A stretch of 64,000 nt of DNA from Paracentrotus lividus (lineage: Eukaryota; Echinodermata; Echinoidea; Camarodonta; Echinidae), in contig CALNVZ010003426.1 in the NCBI GenBank assembly GCA_940671915.1, positions 3,068,881-3,132,880 on the forward strand. Reading direction: 5' to 3'. The position numbers and the translations under genes are program-made. The notes beneath the pieces are model-generated. The model did not search any database, was not told the origin of the DNA, and worked only from the letters and a program-made list of their open reading frames with translations. Below, piece by piece: positions 11,801 to 26,800 of the stretch. The stretch's first letter is position 1, and each line of letters opens with the position of its first letter.

Positions 11801-14800
11801 CAATTTTGTTAATGGGAGGTTTTATATTTTTCCCATCAGGACAACAGATATTCGCGACAACAGACTTAATGCTGAAATTAACATTCATTGGATCAGATTA
11901 GCTAGTCAATGAATAAGTAGCTTTTGCCACATATACCCCCCCCCCCTCTCCCAACGATTGTTAGATTCTGACATTCGTTTGCGTTGCTCGCTATCCGATG
12001 AACAGGCTTTATTTCACAGCAGGTTGTTTGGCATCGCACGAAAATTTCTGAGTGCAGCTAAAGAGAGTTTAGTTCGCTATTCGTACAAAACGTAACAAAA
12101 AATCCGTTGAATGCCACATCCATGACAAGCAGTGCGTTGCTAAGGCGGAGCTAACGAAGGGGAAATGAGCGTGGCCGTTCGCTTGTATGTCGGGAAAAAA
12201 AAAATTATGACCGCAAACAACTCGCGAAAAACTGCTTTTTTACCGACTTTCCCGTTACATTCTTCCTCATTTTTTTAACAGAAGGCAAAGATGAAGCATG
12301 GTAGAAACCAGAAAATTAACAAAAAAAAATTTCCTCAAAATTTTGACTTTTTTATTAGTTTGTCGATTTACTCGGATCTTTGATCTGCGACTTCTCTCTC
12401 ATTTCGACAAGACGTATCACATATATAAATGAAATTTGATATAGAATTTTTTCTTTTAAATCCATTTCATCAGAATCGTACAAAGAGTTCATAAATAAAA
12501 AAATTAGCAGCTTTGGAGCTTTATTTAATGAATTAGAGCAATGTGTAAACTTGTGCATAAATTAGCATAATTAATTAATACCGATTTTTTTTTTTTTGTT
12601 GAACATTTGACTATGCAATTTGGGAGATTACGTCCTGGGTGACGTGCGTGGCGATTTTCGTCGTGATCGCGCGGTTGACAGCCGAGGACATCTAATATTA
12701 ATTTGAAGGTTTACGGTATGACACCATGTGTAAGTCCTGAAAAGGACTGTTTTGAATCTTTCGTGAGTGATTGGTAGCTCTGAAAAGAAAACTGTTTGTT
12801 GTACGACGTTTCAAACTAGCGTTACTCTAGTCTTCATCAGGTATCTTCATTCAAGTACCTGATGAAGACTAGAGTACGTCTAGTCGAAAACGTCGTACCA
12901 ACAACAGTTTCTTTTCAGAAGCTACCATATCACTCACGAAAATTCAAACAGTCCTTTTCAGACTACACTGGTTCATACCGTAAACCTTCAAATTATCTCT
13001 TTCACCATGAAAATCATTCAAAGAACATCTTACATCTAATAGTTTAATTATTATCTATACAAGATTTTTACAAATAGGCCCCCCACATTTTTTTTAATCA
13101 CAATTTTTTATCATTATGATTCTACCCCACCCCATCAAATTCTGTTCTGGGAAACAATTCTATTTTAAAAAAAAATAAAAAAAAAATATATTAAAAATAA
13201 ATAAAAAAAAAACCCCCCCCCCAATAAAAAAAATTGTCCAAATTGTATTCTTTGTTCCTGTTCCTTTTTTTTTTTTTTATTCTAAAAAATTGGGCCCCAC
13301 AAAAAAGGGCCCAAAAAGACCCCCTTCCAAAAAAAGAATAGCCCCACAGGAAAAAAAATTAATAGCCCCCCCCAAAAAAAAAATTGCTAAAAACGCGTAC
13401 AAATAAAGTGCGGCAATTCATTTGACGTGTAGGCCAACCTCAATGGGCTGAAGTGATTGTGACGTTAACAAAGAATTAAGATAAATGAATTGTAACGTGT
13501 CGCTGCATTTTGGGGATTCCCCCTCTTGCTGCCCAATATTTTCGATACTTGGCAGCGAAGGCCACAATATTGGGCGAATTCAACAAAACTTTGTAAAGTA
13601 GGTCAAGTTTATGAAGTGCATCAACAAAATAACACTTGTATTTGGCCTCTAAAATCCCTCTGTATGGATAATAATTATATAATATTGGATGCATTTGAGT
13701 GCAATATGAGATATATTCCATTCATCAGTATGAATATTGCAAGAGTCGAAGACAAGAGCAATATTCATACTGATGAATGGAATATATCTCATATTGCACG
13801 AAAAAAATCCAATATTATTATACATACCATTTTCCATGGCAACAGCAATGCTATGAGTTTAAACAAAAGAGAGGTTTACTCTCCTGTATAAAATCTGCCT
13901 GAAGGAGAAGTTCAAATGATCAATCTTTTATGACGTAAATTGTTGCTCCGCGTATCCATTGTTATAATAAGCTGTTGTGCTATTATGACGTAAATTATTG
14001 TTGCTCCGCGTATCCATTGTTAAAGCTGTTGCGCGCAGCATTTTACTGGCATCGCGGAGTGCAATATTGTAACAATAATGCACTCCTTTTCTCCATTGAT
14101 ACGGGTAATGTAGAATACATAGGACATACATTATGCTAACAATATTGAACGCCGACAAACAAACATCTGGAAGAGTATCAATACATGGTTTTAATGTATC
14201 GAAAAACAGACTTAAACGTGTAATAATTATCAATATTGACTTGAAATAAGTTTGTATTGGATTTGTACACGAAATCATGTTTTGAGCAATTGTCAGTCCG
14301 ACGAGCACATACAAAATGTTGCATAACTTTAGAACCGCGTACCTGGGAGTCGCAAATTTGGTCTTAAAAGTTGCGCGAGACTTATAAGAAAAAAGTCAAG
14401 AAACGGCGTGTCGACAGCTTTATGCGTTATCGAGATCTTGCACAAAACATCGAGGGGGGCGGAATCCGACCCCCCCCCCCTAGACCTATTGGCCCGAATT
14501 CACAAAGGTGGTTTCTGCCAAACCCACGGATCCGTGGATTATGTAGATTTTGTGTAATAAATACGCTTAATTTTAGCGCGTACTGTGAGAAAGGTCCAAT
14601 ATGAATGCGCGATTTTGTCACAGAGCTCTAAATTTACGCTTGTCGCTATGGTTTTGCTGCTGTTTATTCAAATTAATTTAAATAAACCGTTGACTCAACA
14701 GTGGACTCATTAATTCAAAACCGTGGGCTCATTATGTCAACACCATAGCAACTGGCGTATATCTCGTGCAAAATGACAAAATCGCGCATTCATATTGGAC

Positions 14801-17800
14801 CTTTTTCAATGTACGCGCTACAATTAAGCGTAATTATTACATGAATATTCACAAATCCGCGGATCCGTGGGTTTGGCAGAAACCACCTTTGTGAATTCGG
14901 GCCTTTAGGATTAAGCCATAGCTTAAATCTGTGGTTTAACTATGGCTAGCAAAATGTGACACATTTTTGGGATTCTATATTTGTACTATAATGGTTAGGA
15001 AAACTTTTTTTGTACAAAAAAAAAATATCATTACCATTATCATTATTTGGATAGTTTCAGTACCAAAACTCCTGATAAATCGAACATCTACATTTTGAGA
15101 TTGTGACACATTTTGCTACCCATAGTTAAACTACAGATTTAAGCTATGGTTTAACTGAGGACACCTTAGTGCATACAAGCCTAAAAGTTTCATCCGACGG
15201 GTGCAATAGATTAAAGACTGTCATAAAAGGAAAAACTCAATGAAACTAATGAGTATCAATATCATGGATCAATCACAGAAAAGCCATCATGAATCAACAT
15301 TAAAAAAAAAAAAAAAAAAAAATCATCAAAGCAATGTAATGACACAACCAGTCCTCTCGGTAGCCAGCATCTAATAAAGCATGATCATGAACAGGAGATA
15401 AAGGATCTATTTCTCAGCTCCCCCCCCCCCCAAACAAAAATGGTAGTTTAGTAGATGCTTCTTCCCATGTGTGTGAATGCATCAAAATGCTATGGCTGTG
15501 TCTCGACACATTGACTCTATGAAGGGTGACTTCACATTACTCTAGACATTATTTTTTCTAACTTTCCAACTGAAAACTACGAATCAAAATGATTCATTGT
15601 CAGATGTGGCATTCCATGGGGTTGGACAAAAGGTATATGTCCACTTGGTCTAACAAGAGTTGGTCCATTATTGGAAGTGACCCAAGTGGTTGTTAGACCA
15701 GGTGGGCATTAGACAAAATGGTAAATAGGCAAAGTAACAATTAGACCAACTGGTGGTAGACGAAACAGAATAAAGACCATGTGGATGAGGCCACATGGGC
15801 ATTAGTCATTTTACCAGATATGTAACATTTCAGCATAACTTGGACAAGTCACCAATTGTGACATTTGGTGGACATCGACAATGGTGACATCAATATGGCT
15901 ATCTGACTAATCTTGAAAGTAAGGATTTTCTTTGAGTTTGGTCAGGCTAAATGCCAGACTTTCAAAATAATGGCCAATGTAAACATACCATCATTACAGG
16001 GACATTGTATGTTCGTGAACTGGTGGTTTGTTCAATAACTTGATCAAAATGGAGTCTAGATGGCACACAATCTCAAGGAAAATTTAAGATCAATTAAAGG
16101 AGGAATCTAGGCTGAAATTCAGATGGTTTGAAATGTAGATTAAAATATAACTAGTACAACCCTTAAAATTTCATCCAAATCGGATGAAAATTTATTACAA
16201 ACCTATTATCCTTTTAAATTTTGATTATTTTCAATAAACAGTTCTGTGCATGGCTTAATGCATATTCAATGAGCAACCAGGTGATGTGAATTGTCAAATA
16301 TGAAATAACAATAATTCCAATTTTCTGCTGTTAAAAAACAAAAACAGGGATCCAATATATAAATAGTGCATGCTCTACCATGCAACATAGATTATGTGCA
16401 TGACAAATACTAAATTATACCGAGTGCGCCTTTATGTCACCAAGGCCGTAGACCGAGGTGAAATAGAGGTGCACGAGGGATAATTTAGTATTTGGAGTTC
16501 ACATAGTCAGTAATGTTTCATTAATAGAGCATACACTATTTATTATAATAATTAGCCACCTAAAACTAGGGGGGGGGGGGGTGTTGAAAAAGTAAAGAAT
16601 TACAACAACAACAAAAATTGTTCCCCCCCCCCCCCCATCAAAAACAAATAAAAAAAAATTAGCCCCAGACATGACCCCATCCGTTGGGAAAATAAAAGCA
16701 GGTCTGACAAGTAACTTATCCACCCCTCACAGGATTCCCATCCTGCAACATAAAACACCGTGCACTATAACAACACCATGCACTATAACAAAAAATCATG
16801 CAATGTAACAAAAACGTGAATGACACATGACATCATTTTAACCAATCACAGCTTGTAAAATACTACCACTATTTACTATTATGAAACGTTAAAAATCATT
16901 GCTGTAACTTACGTCAATATAAAGGATAGATCTTAATATACATGAAAAATATGAAATAAATCAGATATAATAAAATTCAAAAGAAAAAGTGGATTAATGA
17001 CATTGGAAGAGGTGCGGCCGTAAACAACACCGCTTCCGTCATCGAGCTCCTATCCCGAACTTATAACATTGTAACTCTGCTAGAGTGTTACTTAGAACAA
17101 TGAACTTAACATGGAGCAGCACACTACCTAAACTTCACAATGATACCAAACTTGTCATATAAACTTTCTTACAAAATAAAACAAACACAAAGACAAAACA
17201 AACAAAACAAAATAAAATAAAATAGGGAATCTGGCCACAGTTCTTGGCTGGTTGATAGAGGAGTCTGGTCAAGTTGGGCCGTAATGCCATTATTTCATTT
17301 CTATCACAAAACCAACATAATCGTGCAACCATTTTGAAATATGATTAACTTATGAGATTGGCGAACTCATACATACTGGTACACAAAATGCCAGGTTAGC
17401 AGAGTCTATAGCTGCACATTGTTGTTGTTTTTTTTTCCTGACAGAATATCAATGCAAACTCAACTCACATGCATTCACATACAAAAGATCCATTCAAACA
17501 ACAATCTTTTGCCATGTCACCAATTCAACAAACATGGTCGGGTTGGTTGGTTGGTTGGTGATTTATTTATTAGCTATTTTCCATCTGTAGGATGATTTTA
17601 GCCAGGCAATTCCATTGTGATGTCCGTACTATTTAATTTATTGCACTGTATGTGAGGTAACTGCTTGGAACTCATGCCCATGTGGCGTTGTGCGAAATGT
17701 GCATGTTAATTTAATGTTATTTTGATTGTAAGTTATCTTGTTAGAATCAAGAAGTTGTGAGTAAGGTCTGAAATTGTTAGGAGATCTATTTTTTTATTAT

Positions 17801-20800
17801 GTTTTTTATTATTATTATTGCTATTGTTATGGTCCTATGTCAAGCTCCGATGGCGATTGTCCATGCATTTTGTGCTTAATTACAAATGATTTTCATACAA
17901 CTGATGAATACAATAAAAATTAAGGAAGCTGCAGGATAATTATGGGAGTATTTAAAATAAACTCAGTCCTCTTTCTGTATAAAAATTGTGTTTCGTATTC
18001 ATCTACTTACTTTTCCCCAGCCTTTCTTTTTACTTTTCCCTCTTTCTCAATCATATAATAAAATTAATTGTTCCTTCGTTAAAGAAAGTTTGATATGCAT
18101 TAATCGTTTGTATGACTAAATGGTAAAACATATATATACCTACCTCTCGTCCTTAGTCAAAATCATGCCATGGACATACTTGTTCCTGTTTTTTTTTTCT
18201 TTTTAAACATGTAATGAACATATTGCTCTACTTTGGCAAAAGGAAGCAAGTGACCAATTGCACAAAATTAAATATTTCCTTGTTAAAATAAACAGAAATT
18301 TTGGAATGTAAACATTCTCGGTTATTGTTATTATTGACCACAGAGCAATTATCACCAGAACTAATGTCTTGAAAACACAAAACAGTTATTATGAATTCCC
18401 TATCATGCCTACCTACCAGTTCGGCTTACTTGCCAAGGCCTTGTATGAATCCATCAGTTGTTACTTCTAAGCATAGCTTTTTAACTTTATTTATCATGAA
18501 AAAAACCAAAAGGTGGACCATAGGACGAATGTTGACCACATCAAAACAATGGCTACAGTAAATGACTAATGCATACTGAAGTGAAGAGGACATACGCATT
18601 GTGTAAAAGCCTCCCATTTGGCATTACACCAGAGGGGCTGTTTCACCAAGCTGTCTGTAACAACTTTACCAACTTGAACTTCAACATGGATAGCCAGATG
18701 GGATACCCAAAATCCTTCCTGAAGTTTGACTGCATTTTACCTTTACCTCAACTAAATTGTTGATAAAAATAATTTGAGCATCGCATCTGGCTCTGCTCTT
18801 CATATTCGTAAAGCTGTGTGCAGCTTAAATAGAAGAGCAACCCAGGGTAGCATTTCACCAAGTCAATCGGAGAATTACACATGACTGGTATCAGTAAGTA
18901 TGCGAGATGATTGAGAGTGTGATCACCATGCACATGCTCCAATCATATGTAAAGTCATTTGTAACTTTACTTGATGTAACGACTTGATGAAACAGCCCCA
19001 GATTCAAGAAGATGAGTATACAAACCTCTTGGCAGTATTTCTGAACACCCATCAAGTACTTGTTGAGATCAGTATTGAGTCTGTCCACTTCTAGGACATT
19101 GACAGCATACCTCTGCTGAAAGTCTTCTGAGTAAGACTGGCCAAGGGATTTCTGTATCAATCAAAGAGGAGACCAAGAACACAAAATAAAATGACTATCA
19201 GGAAGTGTTGAAACAAAATGATGTGAATAATGTCCATTCATTTTAGAATGAGCATGCATAAACTAAGATTGTTATCATGATGTAATTCATCAAATACCAT
19301 GTAAAACTTCTAAAATTACAAGCATATCATACATGCCAAGTCTCACGCATCTTGCGTGACAATCACGCATTTCGGGTCCGTCTCACGATCTCACGCAGAA
19401 CACCCCATTTCTCACGCAAAATGAGAAAAAGTAGCATTATTATAGTTTTTTTTACCATTTTGGAGTCTCAAAACCCTAAATATCGGCAGTTTTGTCGCAC
19501 ATCAGTTGCAAGTGCGATGTTTTCAAGCAGGCGATCGTTATATGCAAGATAGCTTACTACGTGAAACGTGTGTAGCGTACGCGCTCGCCTCTCTTGTGTA
19601 CAAATTACTACTGTGCGCGCGCACATGCGGTAACATGCGCCGCGTGCGCACCGCTTTCAAACACGATGCGAATGATCTCACGCAAATTTTTTATTTTAAC
19701 TTGGCATGTCTGGCATATGTGTTCAGTTTATACATAACTTGAGTAGTGGGACCTCCATAAAATGTCACATAAAGATAGACTTACTACGAATGCAATGAGT
19801 TTGCCTGCTCAACGAGACAGAAACATGTCTGGCATAATAAAAGAAACAAATAGGCATGTACTTCTACCAATTAATGTATCAATCAAGTTACTTTGTTTGC
19901 AATCATGAAAATTAATCAAACAAATAAAGAAAATTTAAATAATGTAAAAAAAAAAAAGTAATAATCTTACCATTCTCTCAGCTTCAGTGTTCATTTCTTT
20001 CATCTGCTGTATTAATTCCTTCTTGTATCCAAGAATCTTTGAAAGTTTTGTCTGTAACAAGAATCAGAAATAAAACAAAACACAAAAAAATACATCCATG
20101 ACAAATAATAAAATTTTGCATCAAGGCACAACATATTGTTTTGACTATTTTATGATTTTTTTAGAAAGAAATGTTCATCACGCTCGTTTGCTCCACCAGG
20201 GCATAACAAATTGTGTTCAAGTGTAAACAAAAAGTCCACCCCTTGATATTTGTTTCCTCCCTGAAGCTTTCCTATGTGTCAGTTCCCTCTCCCATGCTCC
20301 CAATTTTTCACACTCGTCCATTGTCTTCTCTTTCTCTGTCTTTCTCTATTTATTGCAAATTTCTCTACCCCATCCCCTACTTCCACACTAACCATGATAT
20401 TTCGTTTTGTGGATGTTAAAACATTGCATGTCATATTTTTAGGTTAATCTCCAGCTAATCATTAAAGTTACATCTTGTCTCAATCCCAGCTCACTCCAAG
20501 AATGTCAAAGGAAAGGTGATCCCACAGATTATAGTGAATGGCCGTCATGTTTTTGGCTCTCCTGAACATTTCTTCTCTTTTCTATCTTGTTCTGTCTTTC
20601 ACTCTCTCTCTTTTCCATACATTACTCTCCCATCTTCTGCTTTATATTATCTTCCTTGCTTCTCAAACTTGCCACATGTATGAGGAAGGAAAAGAGGAAT
20701 TCCCTGAACGATTATTTAATCTTGACTACACGTTAGATGCTTAATTTGAAAACAGAGTCCTTCTTTTTTGTTCTACACTCTCCGATTTCCATACAAATGT

Positions 20801-23800
20801 CTTCTTCACTGCTTTTCCAACTTACCACATGTATGAGGAACGAGACAGGGAATCCCCCTAATGTTTGTTCCTCTCCTCCCTGTAGCTTGCCTCTCAACGG
20901 TGATAGACCTAACATAGGATCATGTTCTAGTCCAGGAGACAGCATACCACCAGGTCCAGGTCTGTGCAACAAAGAAGATAATTATTCATTATGAAAGCTT
21001 TACACTTGACTTGACGTTATGGTAACGTCTCACCTACCATTTGACAGGTTTGAGACACGCTTTGACTTTATCTTGGAGACATTTTTGAAGTCTCTGCGAC
21101 GTCTTATGAGTCACAGGAAAATCTAAAATGTTCCTATTTATGATCTTCTTTATTCATTCATGTGTTGGAGACAGGTGAGATACCACCTTTAGATGCCTTA
21201 GGAAGAGCTACCACTGATTGTAAAACAATTTGATATCTAGATGGGCTAAATAAATATATAACTACACGAGCACAAAATTCATAGTCAGAAATTACTTGAT
21301 TTATCAAATGAATCAAGGTCAAAGGTTTAGGGTTTTTCATCATTCCAGCGGGATTTAAAAAAAAAGGCCTAGGGGCATTTCATGAAAGGACTTGTTGGAC
21401 ATTTTATCCGACAAATTTGCTCTCAGCCAATCAGATGAAGGAATTTCAGTAGCTTTTAACAATTGTCAGTGAGAATCAGTGAATATTTGTTTCATGAAAT
21501 GCCCCCCTGATTCACTGCAGATCTTTAAAAAAAAAAAAAAATCACATTTGTTGGAGTCCCATAACTGATTGACGATATAACCCCTCCATGCCATAAAACA
21601 GATTAGTTTTAGCAGTGTAAGGTTTCACGGTGCACCAAGTATTCTTATTTGAGGTTATGGGTGGTCCTACAAAGGACCTACCCACTCTCGGCGTTTCGGT
21701 GAGCATGTTCTCACAGTCGTCAGGAGAAAGCCAAGAGTGGGTAGGTCCTTTTTAGGATCACCTATATCCTCAAAGAAGAATAATTGATGCAATGTGAAAC
21801 CTTCCACTGCTTATCGTTCTACCTCTTGTGAAACCTTCAAAGAAGATCAGTTTTACTTTTTTTCATTAGCATGACTCAAATAATGAAAGATTATTTTCCA
21901 CTCATTTAGAACATCATCAAAACACAAAGAATAAAATAAATACCTAAGTGGGGTGAAGTAATTCGGCCTTGGTCTCTGTTTCTGTAGAAAGGATGTTAAC
22001 GATACTGTCTCCTGTTGATCAGTACTCTATAGGGTGTGGAAAGGAAAGGAAAATGTATGCAGAACAAAAGGCAAACATAAGCATGAAAAAAGAGGCATAC
22101 TGTCGCAGTAAATGAGTGTATTCCTTTATCAATCAAACCTTAGCAAGTTCTTATGTTCCCTCCTGGCAAGGAAAGTTGATTCATCAAATGTAAGGCAAAT
22201 AGGGTAATCTATTGCCAACATGCAGAGTATTGCACATATTGATTGTATGATTTACAAGACTTTCATGATCACAAGCTTATTTTACGTCATACACTTTTGA
22301 GGCTATCACACCTCACCTGGAAACAGGCCACAAAGGCACATTAAACGATACTATATAATGTTGTGTGTTTCATGAATCGTCCTCTCTACAATGCTAAAAG
22401 CCTAAGTGGAGAGGGCGATTTGTAAAATATGTGAAGATATTGTACATTGTATAAGTACTTCGATGTCAGGCACAGAATGGGTGCAAAAGTTAGGCCTGTC
22501 AATCATCACTATACCGGGTGAGTCAGAAAAAACTAGTCACCTAGAAAAATGCTGATAAAAAGAAAACAAATTAATGAACCCCAATTTATTAAACCTATTC
22601 TGAAAGATTAACTCTCCCCGCATCTTTTGGTACCAATTTTATGTGTTATATCTTTATGCTTGGATTGACACAACGCATTGTTTGCGAACATGTCAATTTC
22701 GAATTGTGAAAGAATGGGAGTAAAATCAAAACAACAAAAAGCTAGAAAAAAGCAACTTCATCCTGATTAAAATAGCATTACTTTTTAACAAAAATGTCTT
22801 CCGCTTAATAACTTTGCAGGGGTGTTGTTACACATATTGACTACATTTTGTATGAAAATTAGATTGACTCGTCAAGTAATGCACGAATGAGTACACATCA
22901 AAGAGTAAATTGCCACTGACAGACCTATAAAGGCCTCCTAATACTTTTGAAAAGTGATTGTTTTGTCTTTGACATGTGCTCACTCATGCCTGACTCTACA
23001 GATCTATCTCATTTTCATACAAAATGCATCGCGTTCATCCAAGCATAAAGATATAACACACAAAAAAGATACCAAAAGATGTGGAAAGAGTTACTCTTTT
23101 GGAATATGTATAATAATTTGGGGTTTATAGATTGGTTCTCTTTTTATTGACATTATCCTAGGTTTCTAGTTTTTCTGACTCACTCGGTATAGGGCAGGGT
23201 TGCTAGGCCCATTAAATGATACCATTTACGAATCAGGAATCACCGTCTCAAAACTCCAGTAGCCTATATACAGGAAACCATTTGTGAAATAGATGACAAT
23301 ACTGTACGTTACACTTACAAGTACTTCGGTGTCAGGCACAGAATGGGTGCCAAAGTTAGGTCTGTCAAACGTGACTCTATAGGACGCTTCTACCGGATCC
23401 AGGGCATCTATCTGACCTGTGAAGAGACCGTCGTGAGGTGCTCTTAGACGTGCTGTGGGAGAGATAAAAAAATAACAGTTACAATCGTCTGACTCGCTTA
23501 ACCCTACTGAAATGACTGGGGGAGGGCGGTCATTCAAAGCTCTAATTAGCCCAGCTCAATTATGAATCATCCTTAGTTTGCTACAAGAGAAACTAGATGA
23601 ATCCTCGACCGCGCACGGTCGAAATTTATGCCTCCGCCATTGCCAGATCAGAAATATATGGAACATTCATCTGTTCATTTTTCAGCTCATGTATACAAAT
23701 ATGTCTTTGGACCTTGACATTTGACCTTGTAAAAAGTCTCAATCTAATCAGATCAGTGCCACTCAGTATGCACACATGTAACCAAGTATGAAGATGATCC

Positions 23801-26800
23801 ATGAAACAGTTCTTGAGTTATCATGAGACAAGCTATTTTCAAATATTTATTGACCTTCTGTGACCTTTGACATTTGACCTCATGACCCAAAATCTTATCA
23901 GATCATTGTCACCCAGTATGCATACATTACCAAGTATGAAGATGATTAGTGACACGGTTCTTGAGTTATTGTGAGAGAATCGAGCCATTTTCACCTATTT
24001 ATTGACCTCTGTGACGTTTGACCTTTGACCCTATGACTCCAAAAATTATCAGATCATTGTTACCCCAGTATGTACACATTTACCAAGTATGGAGATGATT
24101 AGTGAAACGGTTCTTGAGTATTTGTGGGAACGAGCTATTTTGACCTATTTATTGACCTCTAGGACCTTTGACCTTTGACTCATGACCCAAATCTAATCAG
24201 ATACTGTCACCCAGTATGCACACATGTACCAAGAATGAAGTTAATCCGTGAAACGGTTTTCTTGAGTTATTGTGAGAACGAGCTATTTTTCACCTATTTA
24301 TTGACCTCGGTGACCTTTGACCTTGTGACCCCAAAATCTAATCAGAATCATTGTCACCTCAGTATGTATACATGTACAAGAATGAAGATGATCTGTCAAC
24401 GGTTCTTAAGTTATCGTGTGAACGAAGAGTGGGACGGACGTACGTACGGACGTACGGACGGACAACCCGAAAACATAATGCCTCCGGCGAGACTTCGTCG
24501 CGGAGGCATAAAAACAAGATTCAGAACTATAACCTACATTCACCACTTTTCACAGTCAAATTTTTTTACAAAAGAAACAGATTTTCTTCATCAATACCAC
24601 ACAGATGATGTTGACAATTACAAAGAAAAGATGAAAAAAGAAGGGGTTGAATAAGGTTAGTTGATGAGTTAATTCCAACTGACCACTAAGAAAGTAAAGT
24701 GGGCATATGACTTCCAAGTCCCTTTCCAAGGACTTTACATTGGAGATGAATATCTCACCATAGGGCAAGAAAACATTGAATTGGTTTCGAGCCAGAGATT
24801 ACCAAATTACAGGTCAACGTTCTACTGACTGAGCTACATGTATCACGCAGATTAAAGAAGAATCATGCAAATAAATTCATCTTAGATGTTCTTTGAAAGT
24901 TTCACTGGTGGCAGAATGATTAACATTGGAAGGTTTCACAGTGCACCAAGTTATCTTTCTTGAGATTATGAGTGGTCATCAAGAGTGTGTAGGTCCTTTT
25001 CAGATCCATTCATAACTTGGTGCCCCATGAAACCTTCCACTGCTAATTTCATCTTAACTCACAAGTTTGTTTGTGATCTCTTACCTGTGACCTTTGTGCC
25101 GATGCAGAGGGGTATAGGGATTTCATCAGGAAGATCTTTGACCTCTGACAGGTCGAGTTCTTGACCTTTCCGGTGCTGCAACATTCTGAGCTTCTGCCTC
25201 CTCTCCTCCAGCGCTGCTCTTTCCTCCTCAAAGAATGCCGGTGAACACCTGTCAAATGGGTTTTAAAATATATTATTTAGCAGACAAAGGTAATCGTAAG
25301 TTCTATTCAATTAAAAAGCATTTTGGAAATGATTGTCTCATTTATACAAGCATTTGCTCCTCATGAATGTCATGGAACAAGAAATGAAATTCTTGAAAAT
25401 TTGGTTGAAGAAATTGGTGATCATAATACTTCTTTGACTCTTCGCATGAAAGATAACATATTAATGATTATTTATTCCAAACATTCTTATATGTTAACAA
25501 CATTAGTAAACAATGTTACGTACATGTATACTGCAATATAAAAACACTAAATTTTCAAAAGATTTAAATTTACTTTTCTTCTCAATACTCAGTAAAAAGT
25601 TACACTAAAGTCTCCTTCTTACAAGTAGATACAAGAGTTAAGTTTTGGAAACAACTTCAACAAACAAATTATCAATTAGCCAAATAAACATGGAAGCCTG
25701 TCATTTGTTGGCAATGTTGCAGTACATGTGGTTCTCAGCAAGTAATCAGATAAACAAGTCATCAGCTGGTTTACATCATAAATGATTTTGCCAGAACCTA
25801 CTACTTCAACTGAATTTTTTAAAGACTTTTGCCTCAAAATGATCGCTTAACCCTTTAACACCTAGAGACTGCATGAAAAGTGTCAGCTTACTCCCTGACG
25901 GAAAGGGTTTTGTTATGTTTGCATCAGGGTGTTTCAATAAGAAATAGTCGTAAAACATCATACTTAGTGCAGAGTCTGACAGTACATATCCCATGGGTAA
26001 TGAAAAACAATTATGGGCATGTTTGATCACACATTCTTGATATTATTGTTACTATAGCATGCATAAAACGGGTAGTTTAGGGTGGTTAAGTGAGTAAGCT
26101 GACAGGCAGTCTCAGGCCGTTTAGGTGCTAAAGAGTTAAATTTGGCTGGATCATGAATAACACATACCTTCTTGGTTTTCCCATTAGTCTTCTGATAATA
26201 CACCATTCAACCTTGGTCAACTTGCGTTGCTTGAGCTGGGGAAAGGATTCCCTCAGGCAAATCTTGAAGTCATTCTCTCCTTCAAATAATGATCTGTTCA
26301 TCAATAAGAAACATTTTCATATTAACAGCAATTTGGAACAGTCAAATTAGAATTTTAAGATTTGCAAAATTGATTGCAGTAGGCACTATACTGTAAAACC
26401 TTCTTCTTGTCACCTCTTTTCCCCTAAATGTTCTGTTTGATTGCATTATCATAACTGTTTATATTGGAATGGTTCTACCTGGTATTCAGAATTAGAATCT
26501 GAAACTGAATCCGAATCTCAATTGTAAGATGCTGTGGAAAACAGACCTAAATTATAAAATACAAGAAAATGCAAGAAAACTAACAGAGACTTGAGCTTTT
26601 CGACAAGTGAATGAACAAAGAGATAAGCCACAGCCACTCACAGAAATTTTGAGCACATTACTGTTGCCTAGTGCTATAATGTTCAATTCCTGGTTTCCAT
26701 GAAAAATTAGACTTGACTCTAATGTATGCAACCTTCTCCATCATAAAATTTAAGAATGAAATTGTAGGTATTGTATCAGAACATTTATCTTCCTAGGCCA

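Noticed and set aside
24175..24654. 159-codon plus-strand frame
   Set aside because: Runs through the 150-bp tandem repeats and the GGAC/GTAC microsatellite (GRTYGRTDGQ); no protein family.
24781..24850. tRNA gene on the minus strand
   Set aside because: Promoter boxes only; cloverleaf does not close and the sequence continues as repeat.
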